From: Bryobacterales bacterium
GTDB taxonomy: Bacteria > Acidobacteriota > Terriglobia > Bryobacterales > Bryobacteraceae
DNA length: 8,529 nt
Assembly (NCBI GenBank): GCA_025353235.1
Contig: JANXQZ010001238.1
Location: 1 to 8,529, forward strand
Direction of reading: 5' to 3'
Shown here: positions 1 to 6,098 of the stretch, one piece after another
How positions within the stretch are numbered: the first letter of the stretch is position 1
Layout of the letters: each line of letters opens with the position of its first letter
Position numbers and translations under genes: made by a program
The notes under the pieces: model-generated
Seen by the model: only the letters and a program-made list of their open reading frames with translations
Databases searched by the model: none
What the model was told of the DNA's origin: nothing

Positions 1-110
1 CCTTCAAAAACTCCCGTCAGCACCCGACCGTCTTTCATCCTGAGCGAATCAGCGTGCAGCATGACGGCCAAGCCAAGCGCCGAAAATGTAATGCCTCTCG
101 CGATTTTCAT
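1..110 (-). CDS. Exported protein of unknown function, N-terminal 36 codons only
   Basis: The frame begins at an ATG with a GGAGGA ribosome binding site eight bases upstream and runs off the window edge. The visible residues start MKIARGITFSALGLAVMLHA, a textbook signal peptide: a short basic start, a hydrophobic core, and a likely cleavage site near HA-DS. The mature part opens with DSLRMKDGRVLTGVFEG, a pattern (polar strand, DGR turn, G-x-F strand) that suggests a small beta-barrel but is too short to assign to a family. It lies 42 bp downstream of the SYLF gene with no terminator between, so it is probably the last visible member of that operon. I am confident it is a real gene start and do not know the function. 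Confidence 0.7.
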   Translation of the reverse strand, partial: MKIARGITFSALGLAVMLHADSLRMKDGRVLTGVFE

Positions 111-118
111 TTTGATTG

Positions 119-124
119 TCCTCC
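119..124 (-). promoter_or_regulatory. Ribosome binding site of the truncated exported-protein gene
   Basis: GGAGGA eight bases before the ATG. It supports the short edge-truncated reading frame as a real gene. Confidence 0.7.
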
Positions 125-152
125 GAGAGTTGTACCGCAAACCTCTGGCCAA

Positions 153-833
153 CTAGTGGCTGCCTGAGTGACCTGCGGGAGCGTAACGGTTTAAGGCCGC
201 ATAGAGATCTTTTGCGACGGCAGGGTGTGCTACGTTACCCGTCAGAATTTCACGCTGCGTGATGGGATGCCCATAGATTGCCGTGTTGTCGGCCGCGTCC
301 GGACGCAGCGTGGAGCCTACCAGCGCAATACCGGCGAAAACGCCGCGAGCGCGAGAGTACGACAGAATCTCGGCATGCATCATAGCGTCGGTCTGAGCCT
401 CTGCCGATCGTCCCACAGGACCAGCCATGGCGGAAGCATCGCCGCCGATCGTGAACTTATCCTCCAGCAACTTATCTTCGCCCGATTTGTTTTGGACGAT
501 AAAAACCAGATCCGTCTCGCCAGCGCCAATCTGGAAACCGACGCTGCCGCCCTCTATGCGAATAGTGGCGGGGGCGCTCCAACCCGATCCATTTCGGCAA
601 ACCAACACGCCTTTGCCGTATTTTCCTCCAATAACGAATCCCACCCGCTTCAGGCCCGGAACGATGCCGATACACTGTGCGCGTTCCAGAATCTCTTTCG
701 GGATTGCCCTGTCTGCAATACCCATAACCTCGGTAAAGACAGTAGCGGCTTCCGTAATTCGCTTGTTGTGTTCAGTCGCCCCAAAAGCCATTGCGGGGGC
801 TAACGCGACTACGGTAATCAATAAAGATTTCAT
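153..833 (-). CDS. Secreted SYLF-domain (Ysc84/DUF500) protein
   Basis: The 226-residue product matches the SYLF/Ysc84 family, known in eukaryotes as a lipid- and actin-binding module and in bacteria as exported proteins of unclear role. Residues 1 to about 18 are a signal peptide (MKSLLITVVALAPAMAFGA), so the mature protein is exported. The rest is nearly all SYLF: an N-terminal helix with EVMGIADRAIPKEIL (residues 35-49), the conserved CIGIVPGLKRVGFVIGGKYGKG stretch (54-75, abbreviated here by its CIGIVPG and GGKYGKG ends), WSAPATIRI and GGSVGFQIGAGETDLVF (96-111), then the GPVGR and SYSRARGVFAGIALVGS segments (138-142, 159-174). Length is normal for bacterial single-domain members. The start has a strong AAGGAGG site. 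The gene follows the sigma-factor gene by 29 bp, so the two are probably co-transcribed, and an envelope or oxidative stress role is inferred from the neighbours. Confidence 0.9.
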   Translation of the reverse strand: MKSLLITVVALAPAMAFGATEHNKRITEAATVFTEVMGIADRAIPKEILERAQCIGIVPGLKRVGFVIGGKYGKGVLVCRNGSGWSAPATIRIEGGSVGFQIGAGETDLVFIVQNKSGEDKLLEDKFTIGGDASAMAGPVGRSAEAQTDAMMHAEILSYSRARGVFAGIALVGSTLRPDAADNTAIYGHPITQREILTGNVAHPAVAKDLYAALNRYAPAGHSGSH

Positions 834-840
834 TTGCTTT

Positions 841-847
841 CCTCCTT
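841..847 (-). promoter_or_regulatory. Strong ribosome binding site of the SYLF gene
   Basis: AAGGAGG with a seven-base spacer to the ATG. It is the best Shine-Dalgarno match in the window and suggests the SYLF protein is well translated. Confidence 0.75.
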
Positions 848-862
848 GTTTCTCGATGTTCT

Positions 863-1381
863 CTAATTAGCTTGAGCTACCACGCGCTTGGTTGAAACCG
901 GCGCCACAACAGGGTCGCCCACCTTGCGTCCGAGCCGCTTTCCAACTGTCCTGCGCGCGCGAAGAAGCCGAATACGCACAGCGGTCTCGGTCCATCCATT
1001 GGAGTTTGCGATTTCCTGAACCTTGTAGCCTTCCAGGTAGTGACGTTGCAACACCATGCGGTCATTTGTTTTACAGACTTTGAGGATGCGTCTCACATCG
1101 ATTGCGGCTAAGTTCACCTTTGGAGGCGTGGAGAGTTCTGGCAAGGCCTGGAGCAGCGGCTCGCGCCGGATGTAACTACGGTGGATATTTAGCGCTATGC
1201 TATTCATCCAAGTCAGGACCATATTTTGATCCCGCAGTTGTCCTAGGCGTTCCCATCCCTTTGCCCAAGCGGCTTGGGCGGTCTCCTGAGCGGAGTCATA
1301 CGATAAGCCTCTCGAAACCAGGAACCGCACCGTAAGGTTGTATCCTTTTTGGTATGCGCTTCCGTACTCTTCTCTCGTCAT
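863..1381 (-). CDS. ECF-like sigma-70 family RNA polymerase sigma factor
   Basis: The 172-residue product has the two-domain layout of group IV (ECF) sigma factors. Region 2 lies at about residues 10-75 (helices around YQKGYNLTVRFLVSRG, then AAWAKGWERL and WMNSIALNIHRSYIRRE, the last like the region 2.4 promoter -10 contact). A short linker (76-94) leads to region 4 at about 95-150, with the helix-turn-helix in LEGYKVQEIANSNGWTETAV and the basic recognition tail RIRLLRARRTVGKRL. A short region after residue 150 is basic and unordered-looking. No anti-sigma gene with a zinc or membrane domain sits next to it; the following gene is the secreted SYLF protein. GAGGAG lies 12 bases before the ATG, a slightly long spacing. 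It probably controls the stress genes around it, which is inference from position only. A sigma-like transcription factor with other partners is possible. Confidence 0.85.
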   Translation of the reverse strand: MTREEYGSAYQKGYNLTVRFLVSRGLSYDSAQETAQAAWAKGWERLGQLRDQNMVLTWMNSIALNIHRSYIRREPLLQALPELSTPPKVNLAAIDVRRILKVCKTNDRMVLQRHYLEGYKVQEIANSNGWTETAVRIRLLRARRTVGKRLGRKVGDPVVAPVSTKRVVAQAN

Positions 1382-1429
1382 GTTATTCCACTGCTCCTCA
1401 AAATGTGTAATTTTACGGGCAAAATTCCG

Positions 1430-1942
1430 CTACGCCTCGGCTTTACCAGCCTTGAGCGCTCTTACATTTACGAATTTTTTAGCGATCAGAGTTAACTTCT
1501 TGTCTGCAGCCTCTTCTTCCTTCAGGGTTTGGTCTAGCAATTGGGCGGCCTCTGTGTGGCCGAGTAGGCTGGCCATACTGCGAACCGTCCCATATCCGGC
1601 CATCTCGTAATGTTCTACTTTCTGGGCAGCTCCGATTAGGCCGACGTCCAACAGCTCCGGACCCATTTTCTGGTCAAGCAACTCCTGGCTCTCAGTGATT
1701 AGCCCCTTCATCGCTTCGCAACGCTTACCCTTGGCGGGCTTCCCGAGTTGCTCGAAGACTTGAGTAAGTCTTTGAACCTGCTGCTTCGTAACCTCCAGAT
1801 GCTCTTGGAAGGCCTCCTTGAGTTCAGGAGCCGTCGCCGCTTTAACCATCTTCGGCAATGCTCGAGTTAGCTGATTCTCAGCATCAAAAAGATCCTTTAG
1901 TTCTTCCACTAATAGATCGTCAAGAGTCGTGAGTTTTGGCAT
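1430..1942 (-). CDS. DUF892 (YciE/YciF) ferritin-like protein
   Basis: This 170-residue protein belongs to the DUF892 family, whose members YciE and YciF are small ferritin-like four-helix proteins induced by stress. The sequence is almost all helix. The N-terminal helix carries LDDLLVEELKDLFDAENQLT (7-26) with conserved Glu and Asp, helix two EAFQEHLEVTKQQVQRL (43-59), helix three AAQKVEHYEMAGYGTVRSMA (105-124), and helix four QTLKEEEAADKKLTLIA (138-154). The Glu and His residues at 22, 47, 50, 110, 111 and 142-144 are candidate di-iron ligands. The start is the ATG with AAGGAG eight bases upstream; a TTG six codons earlier overlaps the upstream end of that site and cannot be the start. The gene sits 41 bp after the YeaQ-like gene and 48 bp before the sigma gene, so it is likely in the same stress operon. 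Activity as a ferroxidase or iron binder is family knowledge and is not shown here. Confidence 0.92.
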   Translation of the reverse strand: MPKLTTLDDLLVEELKDLFDAENQLTRALPKMVKAATAPELKEAFQEHLEVTKQQVQRLTQVFEQLGKPAKGKRCEAMKGLITESQELLDQKMGPELLDVGLIGAAQKVEHYEMAGYGTVRSMASLLGHTEAAQLLDQTLKEEEAADKKLTLIAKKFVNVRALKAGKAEA

Positions 1943-1950
1943 CCGTATTT

Positions 1951-1956
1951 CTCCTT
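1951..1956 (-). promoter_or_regulatory. Ribosome binding site that fixes the DUF892 start
   Basis: AAGGAG eight bases before the MPKL start codon. The alternative upstream TTG lies immediately 5' of this site, so only the downstream ATG is correctly spaced. Confidence 0.75.
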
Positions 1957-1983
1957 GCAATTAGAAAGCTAAAAAAGAATAGT

Positions 1984-2271
1984 TCAGCGCTGAGCCGGCG
2001 GACGTGTGGATATTAGAGTTCCGCTGCCCGACGCATACTCGAATGCGAAGCGATACAGCGCCAGGAAGGCACAGGAAGTCAGGAGAGCCATGAACAGAGT
2101 TGTTCCGCCCCCGGATGTCCTGAGGAAGTATTGAGCAGACTGTAGCCCAACCAACGCTCCGTCTATTCCCAGCAGCGCGGCCAACCAACCGAATCCCCAC
2201 CCGTTTGGCATCAGAAATTGAGCCAGAAGGCCCAAAAAGAGTCCGAACAGTGCGTAAATAATCACCGGCAA
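1984..2271 (-). CDS. Small membrane protein, YeaQ/YmgE/GlsB-like (transglycosylase-associated type)
   Basis: The 95-residue product has three hydrophobic segments: about residues 2-21 (IIYALFGLFLGLLAQFLM), 27-50 (FGWLAALLGIDGALVGLQS and on) and 58-78 (TTLFMALLTSCAFLALYRF), followed by a short polar tail. The I-x-x-G-L-x-x-G-x-L-A-x-x-L-M-P opening and the glycine-rich G-x-x-G-A-x-V-G second helix resemble the YeaQ/YmgE/GlsB stress membrane family, though the tail is longer and the match is from pattern memory only. Translation appears to begin at TTG, with GAAGGA six bases upstream; a GTG two codons inside is the alternative. It is the first gene of the lower operon, before DUF892, which supports a general-stress role. 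It may instead be an unrelated small inner-membrane protein. Confidence 0.65.
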   Translation of the reverse strand: MPVIIYALFGLFLGLLAQFLMPNGWGFGWLAALLGIDGALVGLQSAQYFLRTSGGGTTLFMALLTSCAFLALYRFAFEYASGSGTLISTRPPAQR

Positions 2272-2306
2272 GCTGAATCCTTCATTTGTTTTGGCTGATC
2301 GGTCAA

Positions 2307-2336
2307 CGTATATTCCTTTGGCAAGTTTAGGACCAA
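2307..2336 (-). promoter_or_regulatory. Weak candidate promoter of the stress operon
   Basis: On the minus strand TTGGTC and TATACG are separated by 18 bases, and the second box lies about 35 bases before the YeaQ-like start. The boxes match the housekeeping consensus at only three and four of six positions. I saw no convincing GGAAC-type ECF promoter. The position is right and the sequence is weak. Confidence 0.25.
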
Positions 2337-2500
2337 TTCCCGACGAGGTACAAAGATCACAAGGCAGGAAAGGACGAAAAACTCCTAAATACCTATGAAG
2401 CCTTGTTCATGCTCTATATAGGCCCTTTGGAGCGCCAGGGATTGCATGGGCAATGCTCAGAGCGGAATCGTACTGTTCAGGCAAGAATTTCTGGGCGCGG

Positions 2501-2526
2501 AAAAAAATGCCGAATTCAGCCTCGGG
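2501..2526 (-). terminator. Weak candidate intrinsic terminator after the upper operon
   Basis: Directly after the TAG of the last methyltransferase gene the minus strand reads GCTG-AATT-CGGC (a four-pair stem with one G-U pair), then A and seven T. The U tract is good and the stem is short, so termination may be inefficient or factor-assisted. Placement at the end of the overlapping gene run supports the call. Confidence 0.4.
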
Positions 2527-3270
2527 CTATGAAACCTTTCTGCCGATGTAAAAATTCCGGCCTTCTCCGATGTCGCCCTGCATCCCCAAGTCGCGGCTTC
2601 CATCCAGAACACTGACCTCAAACCCGGCCTCTTGCAGGGCAGAAACAACGAACTCCTCGGGATGATAGCGCTGGCTCAGCCTAAAATCGGAGCGCTTCCA
2701 GGCAGCCTGCTCCAGTCTGAAAAGTGTGATGTCGCAATGGGCTATCCGTTCGTGGCCATCATAGGAACCACGGGCGACACTGACCGCCCTGGGGTCTACC
2801 GACGACGAAGTCCGCGCCCAGAAGTCCCGGTAGGCACTCTCGCGGTTCAGGTCGAAGACGAACACAGCCCCGGGCACCAGGCTGCGGTATACATTATTGA
2901 ATACCAGGGACAAATCTTCGCCCTTCATGACATGATTGAGGCTGTCAAAAGTGGAAATAGCGGCGTTGAAATCCTGGGCAAGTTCAAAGCTGCGGGCGTC
3001 TCTCAGTAGAAATTCAACCTTCGGCGAACGCTGCTTTGCGTAGCTCAGCATGAGTTCCGACCCGTCTATGCCGAGCATGCGGTAGCCTCGCTTGGCCAAT
3101 TGATAGGTTATCCTGCCATCGCCGCAGCAAAGGTCCAAGATGCGCCCTTTCTTGGGGATCTTAGATAGAATTAGCTGGTCCAGCACGGGCATAATTTGGC
3201 GATGGAATTCGTCGCCCCAATGCGTGGTGTAAAGCCAGGCAAAGGGATCGTAATCGCGATAGCGCCTCAT
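2527..3270 (-). CDS. Class I SAM-dependent methyltransferase, last gene of the upper operon
   Basis: The 247-residue protein has a Rossmann-type methyltransferase core. Motif I is ILDLCCGDGRIT (44-55), which binds S-adenosylmethionine; the acidic residue ending strand 2 is D69 in LGIDGSELM; motif around strand 4 is ISTFDSLNHV (105-114); LVPGAVFVFDLN (131-142) is the usual post-motif segment. The N-terminus (YDPFAWLYTTHWGDEF) is typical of small-molecule or sugar methyltransferases of the UbiE/Methyltransf_25 type. The C-terminal region has a beta strand run and the RYHPEEFVVSALQEAGFE element (201-218), also normal for this group. The ATG overlaps the previous stop as ATGA, so I prefer it to a TTG 51 bases upstream inside the acyltransferase gene. 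The acceptor (O, N or C) cannot be read from the sequence. Context points to a sugar or glycoconjugate intermediate. Confidence 0.88.
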   Translation of the reverse strand: MRRYRDYDPFAWLYTTHWGDEFHRQIMPVLDQLILSKIPKKGRILDLCCGDGRITYQLAKRGYRMLGIDGSELMLSYAKQRSPKVEFLLRDARSFELAQDFNAAISTFDSLNHVMKGEDLSLVFNNVYRSLVPGAVFVFDLNRESAYRDFWARTSSSVDPRAVSVARGSYDGHERIAHCDITLFRLEQAAWKRSDFRLSQRYHPEEFVVSALQEAGFEVSVLDGSRDLGMQGDIGEGRNFYIGRKVS

Positions 3271-4247
3271 GCTTCGTGCCACATCAGCAAGCGGCTTGTC
3301 AACGATTTCCGGGCACCCCAATCGGCCTTGTAGGATTCTTCTCCGCGCAAGAAGTCGAGTACACTGACCCCTTCACGAATGGCTTGTTCGATAACGTACG
3401 CCATAATGAGAGCGCCCGGGCTAAATTTGGAGAAGGCTGGGTCGAACCCTCCGAGATAGCAGTACGCTCGCTGGCGGTGAACGAAGGCGTAGACTACCGC
3501 GATCAGTGTACCGGATAGTCTCAAGCCGTGCAGGCGGACTAAGCCTTGCTTCCAAAGATTTTCCGCCGCGCGTCGGTGGAAACGCTCCATGCTAGACCCT
3601 TCCAACATCCCTTTGCCATTCTTGATTGCCCACCGGGATTGGTGCAGAGCGAACAAAGCATCAATGAAGCTCTGGTAATTGGACTCGTCCGCAGTCTCAA
3701 AGGAGACGCTGCCAGCAGCCTTCAACTGGGACGCATACCGTCGCAAATTGCGCTTCAGCCCATGCGGCAACCCGGCACGGAAGGCCTCTACTGTATCCGG
3801 CAGCGGTGCGGCGCTGCAGGTATGTTGGGGGCAAACTTCCGACAGCAACGAATCAGGGATTTGCGCGCGCAACAAGGGCGACTCCGGGGGTAAATCCTGC
3901 AGATCGCATGTGTCCCAAGCATCTTTATGATTACCGATCTCCTCCAAGATTCCCGCCTCATTGCCCAGAATGTCCAGGTGATCGGATACCCCGTTGCCAA
4001 GAAACGTCACTTGTCTTCTATCATTCCAGGTGTGCAGAAAGAATAAGCCTAGACCAACCAACTCCCCGTCGCTGCGCACGGCAAAGCTGAACACCTCGCC
4101 GCTTCCAAAGGTGTCCCACCAAGGCAGAAGCCATGCGGAATGCTGGAAGGGGCTCGCATTGGGCGTGCGGTACCAAAGGGTGTCCCATTCAGTTTGGATC
4201 TCTCGCAGACGGTGAATAGCTGCGATTCTTTCAACGACCGTCGCCAT
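3267..4247 (-). CDS. GNAT-fold acyltransferase, CelD/BioF2-like (FemAB-like)
   Basis: The 326-residue product resembles the CelD/BcsL and Acetyltransf_6 group, tandem GNAT-fold proteins found in polysaccharide and exopolysaccharide clusters. The N-terminal half holds ASPFQHSAWLLPWWDTFG (31-48) and GELVGLGLFFLH (61-72), both usual in this family. The C-terminal GNAT domain begins near GLKRNLRRYASQL (163-175) and ends with LDFLRGEESYKADWGA (297-312), the family's best marker. They probably transfer an acyl or aminoacyl group from CoA or a similar donor to an amine. Placed beside a PIG-L deacetylase, it could acylate the amine that enzyme exposes; this is inference. The start ATG overlaps the glycosyltransferase end by 17 bases and has no clear ribosome site, so translation is probably coupled. 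A TTG 57 bases earlier is the less likely alternative. Confidence 0.85.
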   Translation of the reverse strand: MATVVERIAAIHRLREIQTEWDTLWYRTPNASPFQHSAWLLPWWDTFGSGEVFSFAVRSDGELVGLGLFFLHTWNDRRQVTFLGNGVSDHLDILGNEAGILEEIGNHKDAWDTCDLQDLPPESPLLRAQIPDSLLSEVCPQHTCSAAPLPDTVEAFRAGLPHGLKRNLRRYASQLKAAGSVSFETADESNYQSFIDALFALHQSRWAIKNGKGMLEGSSMERFHRRAAENLWKQGLVRLHGLRLSGTLIAVVYAFVHRQRAYCYLGGFDPAFSKFSPGALIMAYVIEQAIREGVSVLDFLRGEESYKADWGARKSLTSRLLMWHEA

Positions 4248-5328
4248 AAGACAAAGCCGAGGTGTCGGCGGTTTGCGGGGCCATGCGGACTGCGGCGCGA
4301 TCAATCAGGTCGACATAGCGCTCCAAGTAGCGCCCGGTCATCCGGGCAGCCGAGAAGCGCTCGCGAGCCGTTCGTCTGCACACTTCAGGATTGAGCATCC
4401 CAATTCGTTTGATCGCTTCCGCCATCTCACGCTCATTCTGCACGAGGAAACCGGTCTTTCCGTCATCGATAACCTCGGGAAGCGCTCCCGATGGAAACGC
4501 GATCACCGGCGTTCCGCAGGCCAACGCCTCCATAGCCACGAGAGAGCTGGTTTCGGCAACTAGGCTCGGGATCAGCAGACACCTGGCCTGCGTAAGCATT
4601 CTGCGTTTGCGACGAAACCCGGCTGGCCCAATGAAGCGGCGTTGATCGTCCAAACGAGGCAGAATATCGCTTTGGAAGTACTGCTCATGAGCCTCGTACT
4701 TGAAGACCTCTCCAGCCAGCAGCAGAGGCATGTCGGCCCTTCTGGCGGCCTCGATTGCATGATGCAAGCCTTTTTCCGGGCAGATCCTACCCAGCGTTAC
4801 CACGAAATTGCGCTTGGCATAATCCACCCGCAGGCGGTTGATATCAACCCCATTGCTAATATGCGGGAGCATCCTGGCACTGTCGGGGCAGCATTGAGTC
4901 TGGGACTTCGAGACGCACTGCAGCCATGTATTGGCCCGCTTCGGCTTGTACACACTCGCTGGATACCAATCTGGCGGGAGGTGCAGAGTAGTAAGCAAGG
5001 GAATGCTCCCGGTTGGCAAATAGCAGTGAAAATCGAGGCTGTGCATATGAATGAAGTCCACTTGCCAGTCCTTCAGCGCTTTCTCGATCGCAATGTGATG
5101 CTGCTGTCGACCCCAGTTGCGCACTTCCTCGGTGAGAGGACCTTCCCACTTTGGCGTGGCGAGCAAGGTTCCTTCAGTGGCCGAGCCCTCGCAGGCGACA
5201 ACCAGGGACCGGTGTCCTGCCCGGGTAAGCGCTGCGTCCAGCAACGTGAGAATCTGCTCGGAGCCGCCTACCGCATCGGGTCCCACCGGAGTCAGCGGGT
5301 AAGCCACGCTCAAAACCGTAAGTTTCAT
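4231..5328 (-). CDS. GT4-family glycosyltransferase (GT-B fold)
   Basis: The 365-residue retaining glycosyltransferase has the two Rossmann halves of GT-B enzymes. The N-terminal half starts MKLTVLSVAYPL and carries the glycine-rich GGSEQIL loop (21-27), as in many GT4 members. HMHSLDF (94-100) and TTLHLPPDWYP (113-123) are acceptor-side elements. The donor half holds TLGRICPEKG (178-187), with R181 and K186 expected to contact the nucleotide diphosphate, and the E-x7-E pair E259/E267 in LVAETSSLVAMEALACGTPVIAFPSGALPEV. Length is normal. No transmembrane segment is seen, so it acts in the cytoplasm or at the membrane face. The start overlaps the PIG-L stop by the ATGA tetramer, which rules out the longer frame with 25 extra residues. 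Donor and acceptor sugars are not predictable. The DDGKTGFLV end is typical of the family. Confidence 0.93.
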   Translation of the reverse strand: MKLTVLSVAYPLTPVGPDAVGGSEQILTLLDAALTRAGHRSLVVACEGSATEGTLLATPKWEGPLTEEVRNWGRQQHHIAIEKALKDWQVDFIHMHSLDFHCYLPTGSIPLLTTLHLPPDWYPASVYKPKRANTWLQCVSKSQTQCCPDSARMLPHISNGVDINRLRVDYAKRNFVVTLGRICPEKGLHHAIEAARRADMPLLLAGEVFKYEAHEQYFQSDILPRLDDQRRFIGPAGFRRKRRMLTQARCLLIPSLVAETSSLVAMEALACGTPVIAFPSGALPEVIDDGKTGFLVQNEREMAEAIKRIGMLNPEVCRRTARERFSAARMTGRYLERYVDLIDRAAVRMAPQTADTSALSYGDGR

Positions 5329-6098
5329 AACGACCGTCGAGCTTCTAGCACTTGGAGTGCCTCGGCCGCTTCTTTTCGCCATTCTTCGCCAGAAATGTTC
5401 CAACCGAGCTTTTCATAATGCAAAGTACCCGAATGGGGAGGTTTGGAGAAATCGTACTTAGGTGCGGGGCGGAACTTCTCGGCATCAATGGCAAAATCGG
5501 CCAGCACATTCTGCTGGGATCGGAAGCATCGAAGCATAGTTCTCTTCCTGGCCTTTTCCTCTTCGGTGAATTCGAGGGTCTCGGTTTCCCCGCCATTTAG
5601 GAACTGACCCGTGATCAGCCCGCTGGGACCCTCATGGTAGGAAGTGAACTCCATTATTGGAACCTGCGCGGCCTGTGCGACCGCGAAGGCCACCGAATCA
5701 TGATCCGGGTGTCCCCCTTCATAAGGATGCGTGTAAACCGCACCCGGCCGAAGTTCCTCCATCAATGCCATCAACCTCCCAGTGATCTCGGGCATGTTCA
5801 GCATCGCTTCTTTGTCGACGTATTTGAATTCGATGCACTGATCCGGCCTGATTCCGGGGATGTCGAGGGCGGCATACAGCTCCCGGCGACGCTCGTGGAG
5901 ATAGTCTTCTCCGGTCTTAAACCCATGGTCCGAGGCGTCGTGAAGATCGCGCGGGCTGCCATTGGTGACATGTACCAAGGTTACGCGGGACGGGTCCCAG
6001 CGCATCAGCTGAATTCCTGCGCCGATGGTCTCATCGTCAGGATGCGCTACCACCAGCAGGATCGGAGTCCAGCCGGAGTGCGGAGTATCAATTCCCAT
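5325..6098 (-). CDS. PIG-L/LmbE family zinc N-deacetylase
   Basis: The 257-residue protein belongs to the PIG-L family, zinc enzymes that remove the acetyl group from N-acetylglucosamine conjugates (PIG-L, MshB, BshB) or act on related amides. The signature AHPDDE lies at residues 18-23: by comparison with MshB, H19 and D22 bind zinc and D21 is the general base. The second motif GGHPDHD (128-134) gives H130 (catalytic) and H133 (third zinc ligand). All key residues are present, so it should be active. The middle has SYHEGPSGLITGQFLNGGET, and the C-terminal extension from about 190 to 257 is a normal family feature. The ATG overlaps the previous gene by 11 bases. It directly precedes a GT4 gene, the same pairing as in mycothiol and bacillithiol biosynthesis, which suggests its substrate is a GlcNAc-type conjugate; this is inference. 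Confidence 0.95.
   Translation of the reverse strand: MGIDTPHSGWTPILLVVAHPDDETIGAGIQLMRWDPSRVTLVHVTNGSPRDLHDASDHGFKTGEDYLHERRRELYAALDIPGIRPDQCIEFKYVDKEAMLNMPEITGRLMALMEELRPGAVYTHPYEGGHPDHDSVAFAVAQAAQVPIMEFTSYHEGPSGLITGQFLNGGETETLEFTEEEKARKRTMLRCFRSQQNVLADFAIDAEKFRPAPKYDFSKPPHSGTLHYEKLGWNISGEEWRKEAAEALQVLEARRSL

Larger units (their letters stand above)
2272..2526. other. Intergenic region between the two operons
   Basis: No coding frame here looks real on either strand. It separates the last gene of the methyltransferase-to-kinase operon from the first of the stress operon. It holds a weak candidate terminator at the high end and a weak candidate promoter at the low end. A short hairpin (ATTGC and GCAAT around ATGG, 2441-2454) and a 7-base inverted repeat (ACAAGGC at 2359-2365, GCCTTGT at 2400-2406) are visible but no better than chance. 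Confidence 0.6.

Noticed and set aside
225..803. Plus-strand open frame (192 codons) opposite the SYLF gene
   Set aside because: The minus-strand frame has a signal peptide, a strong ribosome site and the SYLF pattern; the mirror frame has none of these.
1409..1426. Inverted repeat AATTTT / AAAATT between the DUF892 and sigma genes
   Set aside because: The arms are six AT-rich bases with no T tract following. It is too weak for a terminator and too common for an operator call.
1984..1993. Perfect palindrome TCAGCGCTGA at the end of the YeaQ-like gene, followed by a T-rich stretch
   Set aside because: It includes the stop codon, can form only a three-pair stem with a tetraloop, and the T run is several bases away. 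The next gene has its own strong ribosome site and looks co-transcribed.
2632..3009. Plus-strand open frame (125 codons) opposite the last methyltransferase
   Set aside because: It mirrors the methyltransferase core and has no ribosome site or domain.
4233..5339. Shared 11-mer AACGACCGTCG at two gene junctions (4233-4243 and 5329-5339)
   Set aside because: An 11-base match is expected several times by chance in a window of this size. Location at two gene ends is curious but not enough for a repeat or control element.
4642..5418. Long plus-strand open frame (258 codons) opposite the GT4 gene
   Set aside because: It is antisense to a gene with clear catalytic motifs, its translation shows no domain, and its length fits the GC-rich mirror effect.
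6088..6098. Possible frameshift or truncation of the glycosidase at its C-terminus
   Set aside because: The end falls cleanly in an 11-base overlap with an intact PIG-L gene, whose start sits right at its expected place. A single coherent permutation explains the sequence better than a broken second barrel.
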